A stretch of DNA of 32,866 nucleotides from Tychonema sp. LEGE 06208 (GTDB lineage Bacteria > Cyanobacteriota > Cyanobacteriia > Cyanobacteriales > Microcoleaceae), in assembly GCF_015207505.1 (NCBI RefSeq), contig NZ_JADEWT010000072.1, forward strand, positions 1-32,866, read 5' to 3'. The translations under genes and the position numbers were made by a program. Positions 24,494-32,847 of the stretch are shown in pieces (positions within the stretch are counted from its first letter, which is position 1; each line of letters opens with the position of its first letter). Under the pieces are notes generated by a model that was not told the origin of the DNA, made no database searches, and saw only the letters and a program-made list of their open reading frames with translations.

Positions 24494-24607
24494 CAAGATC
24501 GCAGCAGCTAAGAGTCGGCGATTGAAACCGCATCTATACAAGCAATTTCCGCCTTCCGGGACTGAAGAATCAATTACTTCTTCGCAAATTTCAGTTAATG
24601 CCGTCAT
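24488..24607 (-). CDS. Small ORF, possible relic of a roadblock/LC7-like protein
   Basis: A 39-codon frame with ATG at 24605-24607, preceded six bases upstream by GAGGA, a good ribosome-binding site. The peptide begins MTALTEICEEVIDS and contains GGNCLYRCGF and LLAAAILK. The first 14 residues resemble the start of small cyanobacterial roadblock/LC7-type proteins as I remember them, but the conserved middle does not follow, so it may be a truncated or frame-shifted remnant. The stop directly abuts the argG hairpin (24471-24487), which would end this transcript too. It lies opposite the argG 3' flank. Translation is uncertain. Confidence 0.3.
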   Translation of the reverse strand: MTALTEICEEVIDSSVPEGGNCLYRCGFNRRLLAAAILK

Positions 24608-24656
24608 AGTACATCCTCGTGCGAGCGTACTCGAAATTATAACCGTATTAGGTGTT

Positions 24657-24809
24657 AGAAACCGGGTTTTTTGCAAGAATTCGGCGCTGTACCCAGAGTT
24701 GTCAAAGACCCGGTTTCTGAGAGTCTTACGGGTGATGAGAAAGCGGGGTTTTTGCGAAAATTCGGTGCTGTACCCAGAGTTGTTAAAAACCCGGTTTCTG
24801 AGAGTCTTA
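24657..24809. repeat. Tandem pair of 72-bp repeats with AAACCGGGTTT-type ends
   Basis: Two 72-base copies lie at 24657-24728 and 24738-24809, with nine bases between. They differ at about nine positions. Each opens with AGAAACCGGGTTTTT (second copy AGAAAGCGGGGTTTTT) and closes with ACCCGGTTTCTGAGAGTC, so the ends are mutually inverted. The block TGTACCCAGAGTTGT is identical in both. They are non-coding; frames through them carry repeated sequence only. Confidence 0.85.
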
Positions 24810-24818
24810 GCAATACAA

Positions 24819-24856
24819 AAAATAAGGACAAAACAACGTTGTTTTGTCCTTATTTT
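24819..24856. terminator. 38-bp perfect palindrome, probable bidirectional terminator
   Basis: The 19-base arm AAAATAAGGACAAAACAAC (24819-24837) is followed immediately by its exact reverse complement (24838-24856), which ends TTATTTT. It lies 38 bases beyond the DedA gene stop and about 360 bases after argG, between convergent genes. As RNA it would fold into a long stem with a tight apex and U-rich tail on both strands. Confidence 0.65.
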
Positions 24857-24894
24857 GGTGGTATCGGAGTTGATGACACAACAATGTTGCGTCT

Positions 24895-25518
24895 CTACTT
24901 AGTCTTGTCCAAAGTCCGCGACTCTAACCAAATAGGAATTACAATCCAAGCAACTGCTAACAGCAAAGCAAATACAGCAAATTGAGCCGCCCAAGCTACC
25001 AACTTTTCTAAAGACACTACTTGTCCTAGGAAATATGACAAACTTACCATGACAGATGCCCAGCTTGCTGCACCCAGAATATTGAACAGCGAAAATTTCC
25101 AAAAAGGCATTTCGGCGATGCCCGCTAGGGGGCTGGCAAAAATCCGCAGCAGTGCGATGAAACGGCCTAAAAATACGGCTTTAGCTGCATTTTTGCTAAA
25201 CTGTTCTTTTAGGTCAAACAGTTGTTCTTCCCGAAAGCGGAAAAATTGTCCTAGCTTCAGCAGCAGCGGCCAGCCGCCGTATCTGCCGATCGCATATCCG
25301 AAATTTCCGCCGAGAGTCGCACCGGCGATCGCGCTTCCGAGCACAAACCAGTAATTGAGTTCTCCGCTGCCGGCTAAAAAACCGCCAGCAATTGTAATTG
25401 TCTCGCCTGGAAGAGGAACTCCCAGATTTTCCAGCAAAATTCCCAGAAATACAGCCCAGTAGCCGTAATCTCGCGCAAATTCCTGAATAGTCTCTAACGA
25501 TAAAAACTCAAAAGACAT
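24895..25518 (-). CDS. DedA-family membrane protein
   Basis: 207 residues from the ATG at 25516-25518. The frame extends to a GTG at 25617, but that adds 33 residues without family similarity. DedA/VTT proteins are cytoplasmic-membrane proteins that, in studied members, flip undecaprenyl phosphate or phospholipid. The signature ILLENLGVPLPGETITIAGG is near residue 20-39 (Glu, two Pro and the GE pair), and the second half carries FLGRFIALLRIFASPLAGIA with the conserved Arg residues, then WKFSLFNILGAASWA. Four to five hydrophobic segments are seen, the last (FALLLAVAWIVIPIWL) near the C-terminus. The gene is convergent with argG across a palindrome-rich spacer and divergent from the STAS gene. 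The substrate is not predictable. Confidence 0.92.
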   Translation of the reverse strand: MSFEFLSLETIQEFARDYGYWAVFLGILLENLGVPLPGETITIAGGFLAGSGELNYWFVLGSAIAGATLGGNFGYAIGRYGGWPLLLKLGQFFRFREEQLFDLKEQFSKNAAKAVFLGRFIALLRIFASPLAGIAEMPFWKFSLFNILGAASWASVMVSLSYFLGQVVSLEKLVAWAAQFAVFALLLAVAWIVIPIWLESRTLDKTK

Positions 25519-25844
25519 TTCGATACTGCCTTCGTAAACTTTTGCAAAGCTCAATACTTTTATATATTGGCTCGATTCCGCCAATAGTGCAATCTTTCGT
25601 TGTGATGAAGAACACACAAAACTCGCGATCGGCCGCCCAACAAAAAACTAGCCTTTAGGGCATTATAGATTAATCAGGATTGTTGCGGTTGCCGGATGCC
25701 GATCGCCAGCCAGTTTTCCTCCTAAATTTATCACAGTCGGGCGATCGTCCAATCCTTAAACCTTAGCTGAAATTCCCTGATGATCTCAACTTTGGCAGCA
25801 ACCGAACTCACTTATTGATACTTGACAATCCGAGGATAACTGCT

Positions 25845-26192
25845 ATGAAATTTCCCAACTTCAACCAACACATCATCCTCCAACCTCAAAATTGCCTCGA
25901 CTCCCAAGCTGGGAATGTCCTCCAGCAACAGCTAGCCGAGATTTTGCCCGATCGCCACCAACTCTGGGTAATTGACATGGGCGACGTAGATTTTATCGAC
26001 AGTTCCGGCTTGTGCGCCCTAGTCGGGGGACTCAACGCCGCCCGCCACCGGGGATGCCGCCTCGTCATCTGCAACGTTTCAGCCACTGTCAGGCTAATAT
26101 TTGAAATTACTCAACTCGACCAACTCTTTGAAATTTTTGACAGTTTCGAGCAAATTATTTCAACAGAAACTCCTGCTTTAGTTGCTGGATAA
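25845..26192 (+). CDS. STAS-domain (anti-anti-sigma-like) protein
   Basis: 115 residues from the ATG at 25845, with GAGG at 25832-25835 as ribosome-binding site. The frame runs 10 codons further upstream without support. The whole protein is one STAS domain: DMGDVDFIDSSGLCALVGGL at about residues 44-63 carries the conserved Asp-Ser pair, where an anti-sigma or SpoIIAB-like kinase would phosphorylate Ser, and GCRLVICNVSATVRLIFEIT is the third strand and helix. Single-domain STAS proteins act as partner-switching antagonists. No RsbW-like kinase or PP2C phosphatase is in the window, so its partner is encoded elsewhere. It is convergent with clpB. Confidence 0.92.
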   Translation: MKFPNFNQHIILQPQNCLDSQAGNVLQQQLAEILPDRHQLWVIDMGDVDFIDSSGLCALVGGLNAARHRGCRLVICNVSATVRLIFEITQLDQLFEIFDSFEQIISTETPALVAG

Positions 26193-26528
26193 AAATTCTA
26201 TGCTGTCCCGTTAATTTCCAATCATTAGGTTCGACAGTTCGGAATGGGAGTCCAGTAATATCAAATCCGGTAGCATCGGAATTATGAGAGGTAGGATTTA
26301 GCAGGGAGAAATTCAGGGAAAAACCGGGTTTTCCATCGCCTACCGCGATCGATAAAAAAACAGTACACCTAAAAATAAGGTACACTTTGCACAGGCTACA
26401 ACTGTTAGAGAAACCCGGTTTTTAAGATTTTTCAAAATTCCCCGAAACCGGGTTGAGTGGCGAGATATCTCGCCACCCAAGCTAAATCATCCGATAACCC
26501 GGTTTCTTAGACTTTGCCACAACTCCAA
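26193..26528. other. Repeat-rich spacer between convergent STAS and clpB genes
   Basis: No gene was seen. It carries AAACCGGGTTTT near 26319, GAAACCCGGTTTTTA near 26410, and the nested palindrome at 26444-26506. These are members of the dispersed AAACCGGGTTT family also seen at 24657-24809 and near 29420 and 29566. The stems may end transcription from both flanking genes. Confidence 0.6.
26444..26506. repeat. Nested palindrome downstream of clpB
   Basis: The outer arms GAAACCGGGTT (26444-26454) and AACCCGGTTTC (26496-26506) enclose a perfect 20-base palindrome, GTGGCGAGATATCTCGCCAC (26457-26476). It begins 23 bases beyond the clpB stop, so the structure could terminate clpB, although no T-run follows. 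Confidence 0.75.
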
Positions 26529-29144
26529 TTATTTCGCAGTTACCAACTGGGCAGGCAGCCGCTTAAACGCCAGCCTTTCATTCTCGATATCCACAAAAAT
26601 TGTATCGCCATCAACAAAATCTCCCCGCAAAATACCCTTCGCCATTTGCGTTTCCAACTCGCGTTGAATTCCTCGTTTCAGCGGCCGCGCACCGTACACA
26701 GGATCGTAGCCGATTTCTGCCAAGAAGTCGATCGCCGATTCCGACAATTTCAGAGACATTTTGCGATCGGCTAAACGTTTTTCCAAACGCTTGACTTGCA
26801 ACAGCACAATCTGCCGCAATTCCACCTTACTCAAACCGTGGAAAATAATCATCTCATCAATCCGGTTCAAGAATTCCGGGCGGAAAGTTCCCCGCATCGC
26901 CTCCATCACCCGACTCCGCATTTCTTCGTTATCTCCCGCCACATCCAAGATGTATTGAGAGCCGACATTAGATGTCATAATAATCACAGAATTCTTAAAG
27001 TCTACCGTGTGACCTTGAGCATCGGTAACGCGGCCGTCATCCAGAATTTGCAACATGATATTGAAGACATCCGGGTGCGCTTTCTCAATTTCATCAAATA
27101 GAATCACGGAGTAAGGACGGCGGCGCACAGCCTCAGTTAATTGTCCGCCTTCATCGTAGCCAACGTATCCCGGAGGCGCACCGATTAACCGCGAAACCGC
27201 GTGTTTCTCCATGTATTCCGACATATCAATGCGGACGATCGCCTCTTCGGTATCAAAGAGATAAGATGCTAATGCTTTCGCCAACTCGGTTTTACCTACA
27301 CCCGTGGGGCCGAGGAATATAAAACTAGCAACCGGACGGTTCGGATCGGCTAAACCCGCGCGCGATCGTTGAATTGCATCTGCAACCGCCGTCACCGCTT
27401 CATCCTGTCCGATTACCCGTTTGTGCAGTTCATCTTCCAAGTACAAAAGTTTCTGCATTTCCGATTCAACTAACTTGCTAATCGGGATTCCCGTCCACTT
27501 AGAAATAATCTCAGCAATGTCAGATTCCGTGACTTCTTCCCTGAGTAAAGTTTTACCAGTGGTTTGAGTTGCTGTCAGTTGAGCTTCGGCTTCTTGCAAT
27601 TGTTTTTGCAACTCGGTTAACTTGCTATATTTCAACTCAGCAGCGCGGTTCAGGTCATATTTTAATTCAGCTTGTTGAATTTCAATATTCACCTTGTCCA
27701 TCTGTTCTTTGATTGTTTGAATGCTACCGATGACACCTTTTTCTGATTGCCATTGGGCGTTCAAACCGCTTTGCTGTTCCTTGAGATTGCCTAAGTCTTT
27801 TTCCAGTCTTTCCAAGCGTTCGATCGAAGCTGCGTTGCTTTCTTTTTGCAGCGACAGCCTTTCCATTTCTAGCTGCAAAATCCGGCGGTCGATTTCGTCT
27901 AATTCTTCCGGCTTGGAAGTAATCTCCATTTTAAGTTTAGCGGCTGCTTCGTCCACTAAGTCAATGGCTTTGTCGGGAAGGAAGCGATCGCTAATATATC
28001 GAGTAGACAAAGTAGCCGCCGCCACTAGCGCGCTGTCAGAAATTTTCACGCCGTGGTGAACTTCATACCGTTCCTTCAAGCCTCGCAGAATTGAAATAGT
28101 ATCTTCTACTGTCGGCTGGTCAACATAAACTTGTTGAAAACGGCGTTCTAAGGCCGCATCTTTTTCGAGATATTTGCGGTATTCGTCGAGAGTTGTAGCA
28201 CCGATACAGCGCAATTCTCCCCTCGCTAACATGGGTTTGAGCAAGTTGCCGGCATCCATCGAGCCTTGAGTCGCGCCGGCCCCGACAACGGTGTGAATTT
28301 CATCGATAAATAGGATGACTTTACCGTTGCTGTCCATAACTTCTTTGAGCACGGCTTTCAAGCGTTCTTCAAATTCTCCCCGGAATTTTGCACCGGCAAT
28401 TAACGCGCCCATATCTAAGCTAATTAATTGTCGGTCTTTGAGAGATTGGGGCACATCTCCGGTGATAATTCGCTGGGCGAGTCCTTCGGCGATCGCAGTT
28501 TTACCAACTCCCGGTTCCCCAATCAGTACGGGGTTATTTTTGGTGCGGCGGCTCAATATTTGAATCGTGCGGCGAATCTCGTCATCTCTTCCGATGACCG
28601 GATCGAGTTTGCCTTGACGCGCGGCTTCTGTCAAATCTCGGCCGTATTTTTCCAGCGCTTCGTATTTGCCTTCTGGATTTTGGTCTGTCACTTTGTTGTT
28701 CCCCCGGACTTGGGTAATGATATTTTTGAGCTTGGCTTCGTCTAGTTTAAATTCTTGCAGGAGATTTTTGCCGAAGCGATCGTCCTTAACGTAACCTAGG
28801 ATCAAATGCTCGATCGAGATAAATTCATCGCCGTACTCTTTGCGATAAGCTTCAGCGCGGTCTAGCAGGGTGTCGAGAGAACGACCGAGATAGACGTTGC
28901 CGCCAGTTCCCGAGATTTTGGGCCCGCGGCTGATAAACTCATCAGTGCGATCGCGCAATTTGGCGATGGTCACTCCAGCTTTATTAAATAAACTGCTAGC
29001 CAGTCCCGATTCTTGTTCCAGCAACGCTTTCATCAAATGTTCGCTTTCTAGCTGTTGCTGCTGAGCTGCTTTGACGATTTCTGGAGTGCGGGCGATGGCT
29101 TCCCAGGCTTTTTCGGTAAATTGGTTTGGATTATTCGGTTGCAT
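26529..29144 (-). CDS. clpB: ATP-dependent disaggregase ClpB
   Basis: An 871-residue Hsp100 hexameric chaperone that, with DnaK, threads aggregated proteins through its pore after heat or other stress. The N-terminal double Clp_N repeat covers residues 1-145. AAA1 has Walker [16 protein letters not shown] near 206, Walker [10 protein letters not shown], pore-region KYRGEFEER-type segment [14 protein letters not shown], and two arginine fingers in ALERRF. The coiled-coil middle domain (about 405-525) distinguishes ClpB from ClpA/ClpC. AAA2 has [15 protein letters not shown] near 605, pore loop [13 protein letters not shown] and [15 protein letters not shown]. Length fits cyanobacterial ClpB. 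AGGGAA 11-16 bases upstream is the ribosome-binding site. No CIRCE operator was seen; a stem-loop 86-125 bases upstream is noted. The gene is monocistronic. Confidence 0.98.
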   Translation of the reverse strand: MQPNNPNQFTEKAWEAIARTPEIVKAAQQQQLESEHLMKALLEQESGLASSLFNKAGVTIAKLRDRTDEFISRGPKISGTGGNVYLGRSLDTLLDRAEAYRKEYGDEFISIEHLILGYVKDDRFGKNLLQEFKLDEAKLKNIITQVRGNNKVTDQNPEGKYEALEKYGRDLTEAARQGKLDPVIGRDDEIRRTIQILSRRTKNNPVLIGEPGVGKTAIAEGLAQRIITGDVPQSLKDRQLISLDMGALIAGAKFRGEFEERLKAVLKEVMDSNGKVILFIDEIHTVVGAGATQGSMDAGNLLKPMLARGELRCIGATTLDEYRKYLEKDAALERRFQQVYVDQPTVEDTISILRGLKERYEVHHGVKISDSALVAAATLSTRYISDRFLPDKAIDLVDEAAAKLKMEITSKPEELDEIDRRILQLEMERLSLQKESNAASIERLERLEKDLGNLKEQQSGLNAQWQSEKGVIGSIQTIKEQMDKVNIEIQQAELKYDLNRAAELKYSKLTELQKQLQEAEAQLTATQTTGKTLLREEVTESDIAEIISKWTGIPISKLVESEMQKLLYLEDELHKRVIGQDEAVTAVADAIQRSRAGLADPNRPVASFIFLGPTGVGKTELAKALASYLFDTEEAIVRIDMSEYMEKHAVSRLIGAPPGYVGYDEGGQLTEAVRRRPYSVILFDEIEKAHPDVFNIMLQILDDGRVTDAQGHTVDFKNSVIIMTSNVGSQYILDVAGDNEEMRSRVMEAMRGTFRPEFLNRIDEMIIFHGLSKVELRQIVLLQVKRLEKRLADRKMSLKLSESAIDFLAEIGYDPVYGARPLKRGIQRELETQMAKGILRGDFVDGDTIFVDIENERLAFKRLPAQLVTAK

Positions 29145-29864
29145 AAATTTTAATTCCCTGCATTAAAAAGCGATACTGTAGAGGCAAATACTCGATCGCC
29201 CGTACAATTATCATTGTAGGGAGTTGCGGAGGGCGATCGGATCGGTGTTCCCCTATCTGTAGATAGGTATTTCCGCCCTGTGTTTCAGCTTCCAGTTAAA
29301 TTATCGGAAATATCCAATCAAGTCGAGCAATGATTAATTAATCAGAATAGAAGTAATATCAGGTTTAAGAAATTAACCACAATAATACAGCATATTCCAT
29401 GTAGATGTACAGAGCGAGAAACCGGGTTTCCTATCAAATTCTCTCTTCATCGGAATAGTAAATTCACTGTTGACTGTTGACTGCTAACAGTTGACATCAT
29501 GTATGAGTGCAACCGGAATTGATATCACAGAACAGAATCAGTAATGCGAGATCTGTAAAAAAAAACCAGGTTTCTGGGGTATACTTCATAAACTTGGAAT
29601 ACGCTTTATTGGTAAAAGCTCGCTTCACCAACAATCTTTCATGTTCACCGACAATCAACATAAACGCGCCCGGACTTAGCGACTAATTGCATCGATATTC
29701 AGAAAATAATCGAAGTGTTAAGCAAGAATATCAGTGAGGATTCCTGTACGTGCTATCAGTCTGTTCTCTGCACCTTATTCAGCAGAAAAATTAGCTCTCA
29801 AAATGATTATTTTTCTGCTTCCTGATTGACAAAAAAGGGATTATCAGTAATTGAGCGGACATCA
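29145..29864. other. Intergenic region upstream of clpB
   Basis: No gene was seen. Near clpB is a two-part stem: CCTATCT-GT-AGATAGG (29252-29267) inside AGGGCG/CGCCCT arms (about 29229-29279). Further on are an AAACCGGGTTT palindrome near 29420, four heptamers of CTGTTGA type (29467-29494), and AAACCAGGTTTCTGG near 29566. The remaining sequence is AT-rich and unstructured. Confidence 0.6.
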
Positions 29865-29994
29865 TATAGCCTTTCTCAGAAAGATGAGGCATAGGGCATA
29901 GGCCAAACCGGGCATAGGCCAAACCGGGCATTGGGCATAGGCCAAACCGGGCATAGGGCATAGGGCATAGCTCACTTTTGTGATAACCGCTATA
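29865..29994. repeat. TATAGC-ended miniature element, copy C
   Basis: A 130-base copy from TATAGCCTTTCTCAG (29865-29879) to AACCGCTATA (29985-29994), oriented like copy A. The internal part is low complexity: CATAGGCCAAACCGGG repeated three times and runs of GGGCATA. The right inner motif reads CTCACTTTTG in place of CTCACCACGC. Confidence 0.8.
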
Positions 29995-30024
29995 TGACTT
30001 TCAACTACTGCCAACTGACTCCCA

Positions 30025-30119
30025 ACTAATGACTAATGACTAATGACTAATGACTAATGACTACTGCCAACTGCCAACTACCAACTGCCAACTGCCAACT
30101 ACCAACTGCCAACTGCCAA
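30025..30119. repeat. Two heptamer arrays abutting the HAMP kinase gene
   Basis: ACTAATG is repeated five times at 30025-30059, then eight units of CTGCCAA/CTACCAA run from 30064 to 30119. In the second block every third unit has A at position 3, giving a 21-base higher-order period. The array ends six bases before the kinase stop codon. Confidence 0.92.
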
Positions 30120-30125
30120 CTGAAT

Positions 30126-31841
30126 TCAAGCCTGCATCACCACCCGTTCCGGGAGACTGACAATAAAAGTTGAGCCTTTCCCGTCCTCGCTTTCAACGCT
30201 AATTTCGCCACCCAGAATTTGACACAAGCGCTGGCTAATTGTCAATCCCAAACCCGTGCCTCCATACTTCTTAGTAGTCGAAGCATCAGCTTGAGTAAAA
30301 GGCTTGAATATCTGCTCTAATTGCTCATTGGTCATGCCAATGCCTGTATCTCTGACTCGAAAAATCAAAACTTGAGAACTGTAGTTTGAACCAGAGTTAA
30401 AATCTTTATTTTTCTTTCTTTTCGTCTGTTTAACTTTTCCATTCTTAATTCTTTCGACCTCGATAGTAATAACCCCTTTTTCAGTAAATTTGGCAGCGTT
30501 GCTGAGCAAGTTTAGGAGAATTTGCCGCACTTTAGGTTGGTCGGCGTACATTGTGCCGAGTTCGCCTTGGGTTTTCAGCGCTAAAGCATTGCCTTTTTTC
30601 TCTACTAGCGGTTGAGCCGTAGTCATCACTTCTTCAATCATTGTCGCTACGTCGAAGTTTTCCAAATAAAGCGTGACGTGGCCGGCTTCTATTTTGGAAA
30701 TGTCGAGGATGTCGCTGATCATGTCGAGCAAATGTTTGCCTGCGGTTTGAATTTTTTCTAAGTCTGGGAGAAAGTCTTCAGAACCGGAATCTTGAGCATC
30801 TTCTTGCAGCATTTCGCTGTAGTTGATGATGGCGTTGAGGGGGGTGCGGAGTTCGTGGCTCATGTTGGCTAGAAATGCACTTTTTGAGCGGTTGGCAGCT
30901 TCGGCTGCTACTTTTGCTTCGTGCAAGTCTTCTGTGTATTCCGCTACTCTTTGGATCAGTTCGTTGAGCGAAGTTGCTAGCATTCCCACTTCGTCGGAAG
31001 TGGTAACTGGTACTTGCAAGTCAAAGTTCGATTCTTCTGTCACTCGCTGAGCGATCAGGGTAGTGGCTTCTAAGGGGCGGGCGATCGCCCTGCTGGTGTA
31101 TGCTGCAAGTATCGCTGCGATCGCCGCCGATAGGAACAGAGAAACTACGAGAATAAGGGTTCCGAGTTTTTCTGCTTTCTCGTAAGTTCTAAACGCCTCG
31201 TCTGCTTTATTGCCAAAAGTGTCAGCGAGTTTGGCTGAATCCTCGGAAAACTGTGCGAGTTTCAAAGCGGTTTCGCCATCCACAAAATTGTTCAAGTTCC
31301 GCCCGAAAGCCTGCCGCTGCTGCGGATTCAAAGCTGATACTTTCGCAGTCGCCAACAATTTTTGTACTTGTTGAAAATATGATTCTACCGTCTTGCCGTT
31401 GACTCTAGCGAACTGTTGCAGCAGTTGGTAGTCTTTGGCAATCTCAGGATTTTTGGTCGGCTGCATGGTTTGCAGTTGTTCCAGGATGCCGCTCATCTGA
31501 GCAACGCGGGCGAGGAATTCCGATCGCTGGCGATCGAAAATTTCCGGTTTGTTCACCAGACTCGCCAGCTCTTTCTGGTGAATTCTGACTTCCTGCACCG
31601 TATTATTAAGATTAGTTAGGATTTCGGCTTTATCTCGGTCGATCGCCAGTTTTTCTCTAACTTGCTGTTTGTGATAGGATTCTACTCCCCGTCCCGCCAC
31701 AGCACCCAAAATCGCAATACCAATGACCAAGGCGTATCCGCAGCCGATTTTCTGCCTGATACCCAAGCGGCCAAACAGATTTTTCAACCCTATTTGAGGA
31801 GCGTTTTGCAGTTGATTTTTCAAGGCTAAGGTTAAAGACAT
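30126..31841 (-). CDS. Membrane-bound HAMP sensor histidine kinase
   Basis: 571 residues from the ATG at 31839-31841. A GTG ten codons upstream (31869-31871) is possible but sits in a hairpin arm. Helix 1 (about residues 35-55, GYALVIGIAILGAVAGRGV) and helix 2 (about 227-248, LILVVSLFLSAAIAAILAAY) bracket a roughly 170-residue periplasmic helical sensor of four-helix-bundle style. HAMP (about 245-300) continues into a coiled coil, then HisKA with [20 protein letters not shown] (H329) and an ATPase domain with NLLSNAAKF, DTGIGM and GTGLGLTISQ. A Lys/Asn-rich insert, KQTKRKKNKDFNSGS, lies between N- and G1-boxes. No receiver or cognate regulator is adjacent. The signal is unknown. The gene's 3' end is flanked by heptamer repeats and miniature element C. 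Confidence 0.94.
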   Translation of the reverse strand: MSLTLALKNQLQNAPQIGLKNLFGRLGIRQKIGCGYALVIGIAILGAVAGRGVESYHKQQVREKLAIDRDKAEILTNLNNTVQEVRIHQKELASLVNKPEIFDRQRSEFLARVAQMSGILEQLQTMQPTKNPEIAKDYQLLQQFARVNGKTVESYFQQVQKLLATAKVSALNPQQRQAFGRNLNNFVDGETALKLAQFSEDSAKLADTFGNKADEAFRTYEKAEKLGTLILVVSLFLSAAIAAILAAYTSRAIARPLEATTLIAQRVTEESNFDLQVPVTTSDEVGMLATSLNELIQRVAEYTEDLHEAKVAAEAANRSKSAFLANMSHELRTPLNAIINYSEMLQEDAQDSGSEDFLPDLEKIQTAGKHLLDMISDILDISKIEAGHVTLYLENFDVATMIEEVMTTAQPLVEKKGNALALKTQGELGTMYADQPKVRQILLNLLSNAAKFTEKGVITIEVERIKNGKVKQTKRKKNKDFNSGSNYSSQVLIFRVRDTGIGMTNEQLEQIFKPFTQADASTTKKYGGTGLGLTISQRLCQILGGEISVESEDGKGSTFIVSLPERVVMQA

Positions 31842-31857
31842 GGGGAATTTACTCGTC

Positions 31858-31904
31858 ACCCTCACAGGCACTATCTATATTCTAATTGATGCCTGCGTGA
31901 GGGT
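31858..31904. promoter_or_regulatory. Inverted repeat in the HAMP kinase leader
   Basis: ACCCTCACAGGCA (31858-31870) pairs with TGCCTGCGTGAGGGT (31890-31904), leaving only a two-base bulge. It lies 16 bases upstream of the chosen ATG and overlaps the alternative GTG start, so it could hide that start or act as an operator. Confidence 0.5.
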
Positions 31905-32213
31905 AAATAAAGTTATGACTTTCAACCGGAATTCGGCAGCTATGGGGCCTTTGCAGGGTTCCACAGCTCGATCGGCTTGACAGTTTGCAGCAGTTATGGT
32001 TTAGCAACTATAGCGGTTCTCAAGTGACTGAGGAATTGATCGATTAATCTAAAATTCCTCAATTCCCCAATTTTTCAATCTCAAATCTGTACCAGTACCC
32101 GATCGATCCGATACTGGGCTAGATAAAAACCGAGTTATAAGTTGCAAGTTAGCAGTTAAATTCGCGATCGAACACTCCACTCCCCTCGCAACCCACAACT
32201 TATCGCTGTTCCT
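31905..32213. other. Spacer with a lone TATAGC-element end
   Basis: No gene was seen. TATAGCGGTTCTCAAGTGAC (32009-32028), followed by TGAGG, matches the right end of the miniature family (read on the opposite strand), but no partner end is found within 200 bases, so it is a solo or decayed end. The rest is AT-rich. Confidence 0.6.
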
Positions 32214-32735
32214 CTACTGACAAAGTTTAAATTGTGCTATTTGAGCAGGAATTTTTGAAGCATTAGGTACGCTAGCAGAGGCAGGAACGAAGATTCCCAT
32301 GCCGAAACTGCAACCCTCTGCAGTCGTGCATTCTCCAGGCTTAGCGGTGATTTGATATTCGCCTTGGGATGGCGGAGTAAAAGAGATTGACGCCAGTTCC
32401 CCTGTCTTTTGACTCGAACCGATTTCTAGACCGTTCGCATCCCTGAGAGTTAGGTTTAAATCCTGGCAATTTCCGTCGCAAGTCGCAACAAAAGTATACT
32501 CAGTATCGGGATGCAGCGTGGCTCTAAACGGAGACAAAACTTGCTTGCGAACTTGGCCGAACAATGGCACAAATACTAATTTTTGACCGTTGCTAGAGCG
32601 CTGGTCAAATTCTGTTTTTAAGCGACAAACAACCGTTTTTTGGCTTTCGGTCAGTTCTTGAGCGATCGCACTTCCTATAATTGCAGTACCGAGGAGCAAG
32701 GAAATGCCCGAAATAACCAGATTTTTGATTTTCAT
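32214..32735 (-). CDS. Exported hypothetical protein, PPC-like beta domain
   Basis: A 173-residue protein with a signal peptide (MKIKNLVISGISLLLGTAI, cleavage probably after AIAQ near residue 26). The mature part is beta-rich: ATLHPDTEYTFVATCDGNCQ, LTLRDANGLEIGSSQ and ISFTPPSQGEYQITA look like the strands of a bacterial pre-peptidase C-terminal (PPC) type sandwich, which helps secreted proteins stay outside. Cysteines at CDGNC, in the CTTAEGC segment and at the C-terminus (LCQ) suggest disulphides. The ATG is at 32733-32735 with no strong ribosome-binding site. It faces the lone repeat end and the kinase on the same strand, far enough away to be a separate unit. The PPC assignment is from pattern only; no enzymatic motif was seen. 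Confidence 0.8.
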   Translation of the reverse strand: MKIKNLVISGISLLLGTAIIGSAIAQELTESQKTVVCRLKTEFDQRSSNGQKLVFVPLFGQVRKQVLSPFRATLHPDTEYTFVATCDGNCQDLNLTLRDANGLEIGSSQKTGELASISFTPPSQGEYQITAKPGECTTAEGCSFGMGIFVPASASVPNASKIPAQIAQFKLCQ

Positions 32736-32847
32736 TGATGTTCCCTAAAGTGAATTTTTGGGTGATTGCAATAGACCCCTTTTGGTTGCTGTCTATTGAG
32801 TTATCTGGAGCCTATCACATATATTGGGAATTGGCCAAACAGGAAAG

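Noticed and set aside
24522..24902. 126-codon frame downstream of argG
   Set aside because: It runs through the 72-bp tandem repeat and the palindrome; its internal protein repeats (RFLRVL) only reflect DNA repetition.
29145..29300. CIRCE/HrcA operator before clpB
   Set aside because: TTAGCACTC-N9-GAGTGCTAA or a near match is absent.
30025..30119. CRISPR array
   Set aside because: Units are 7 bases with no spacers; it is a tandem heptamer array.
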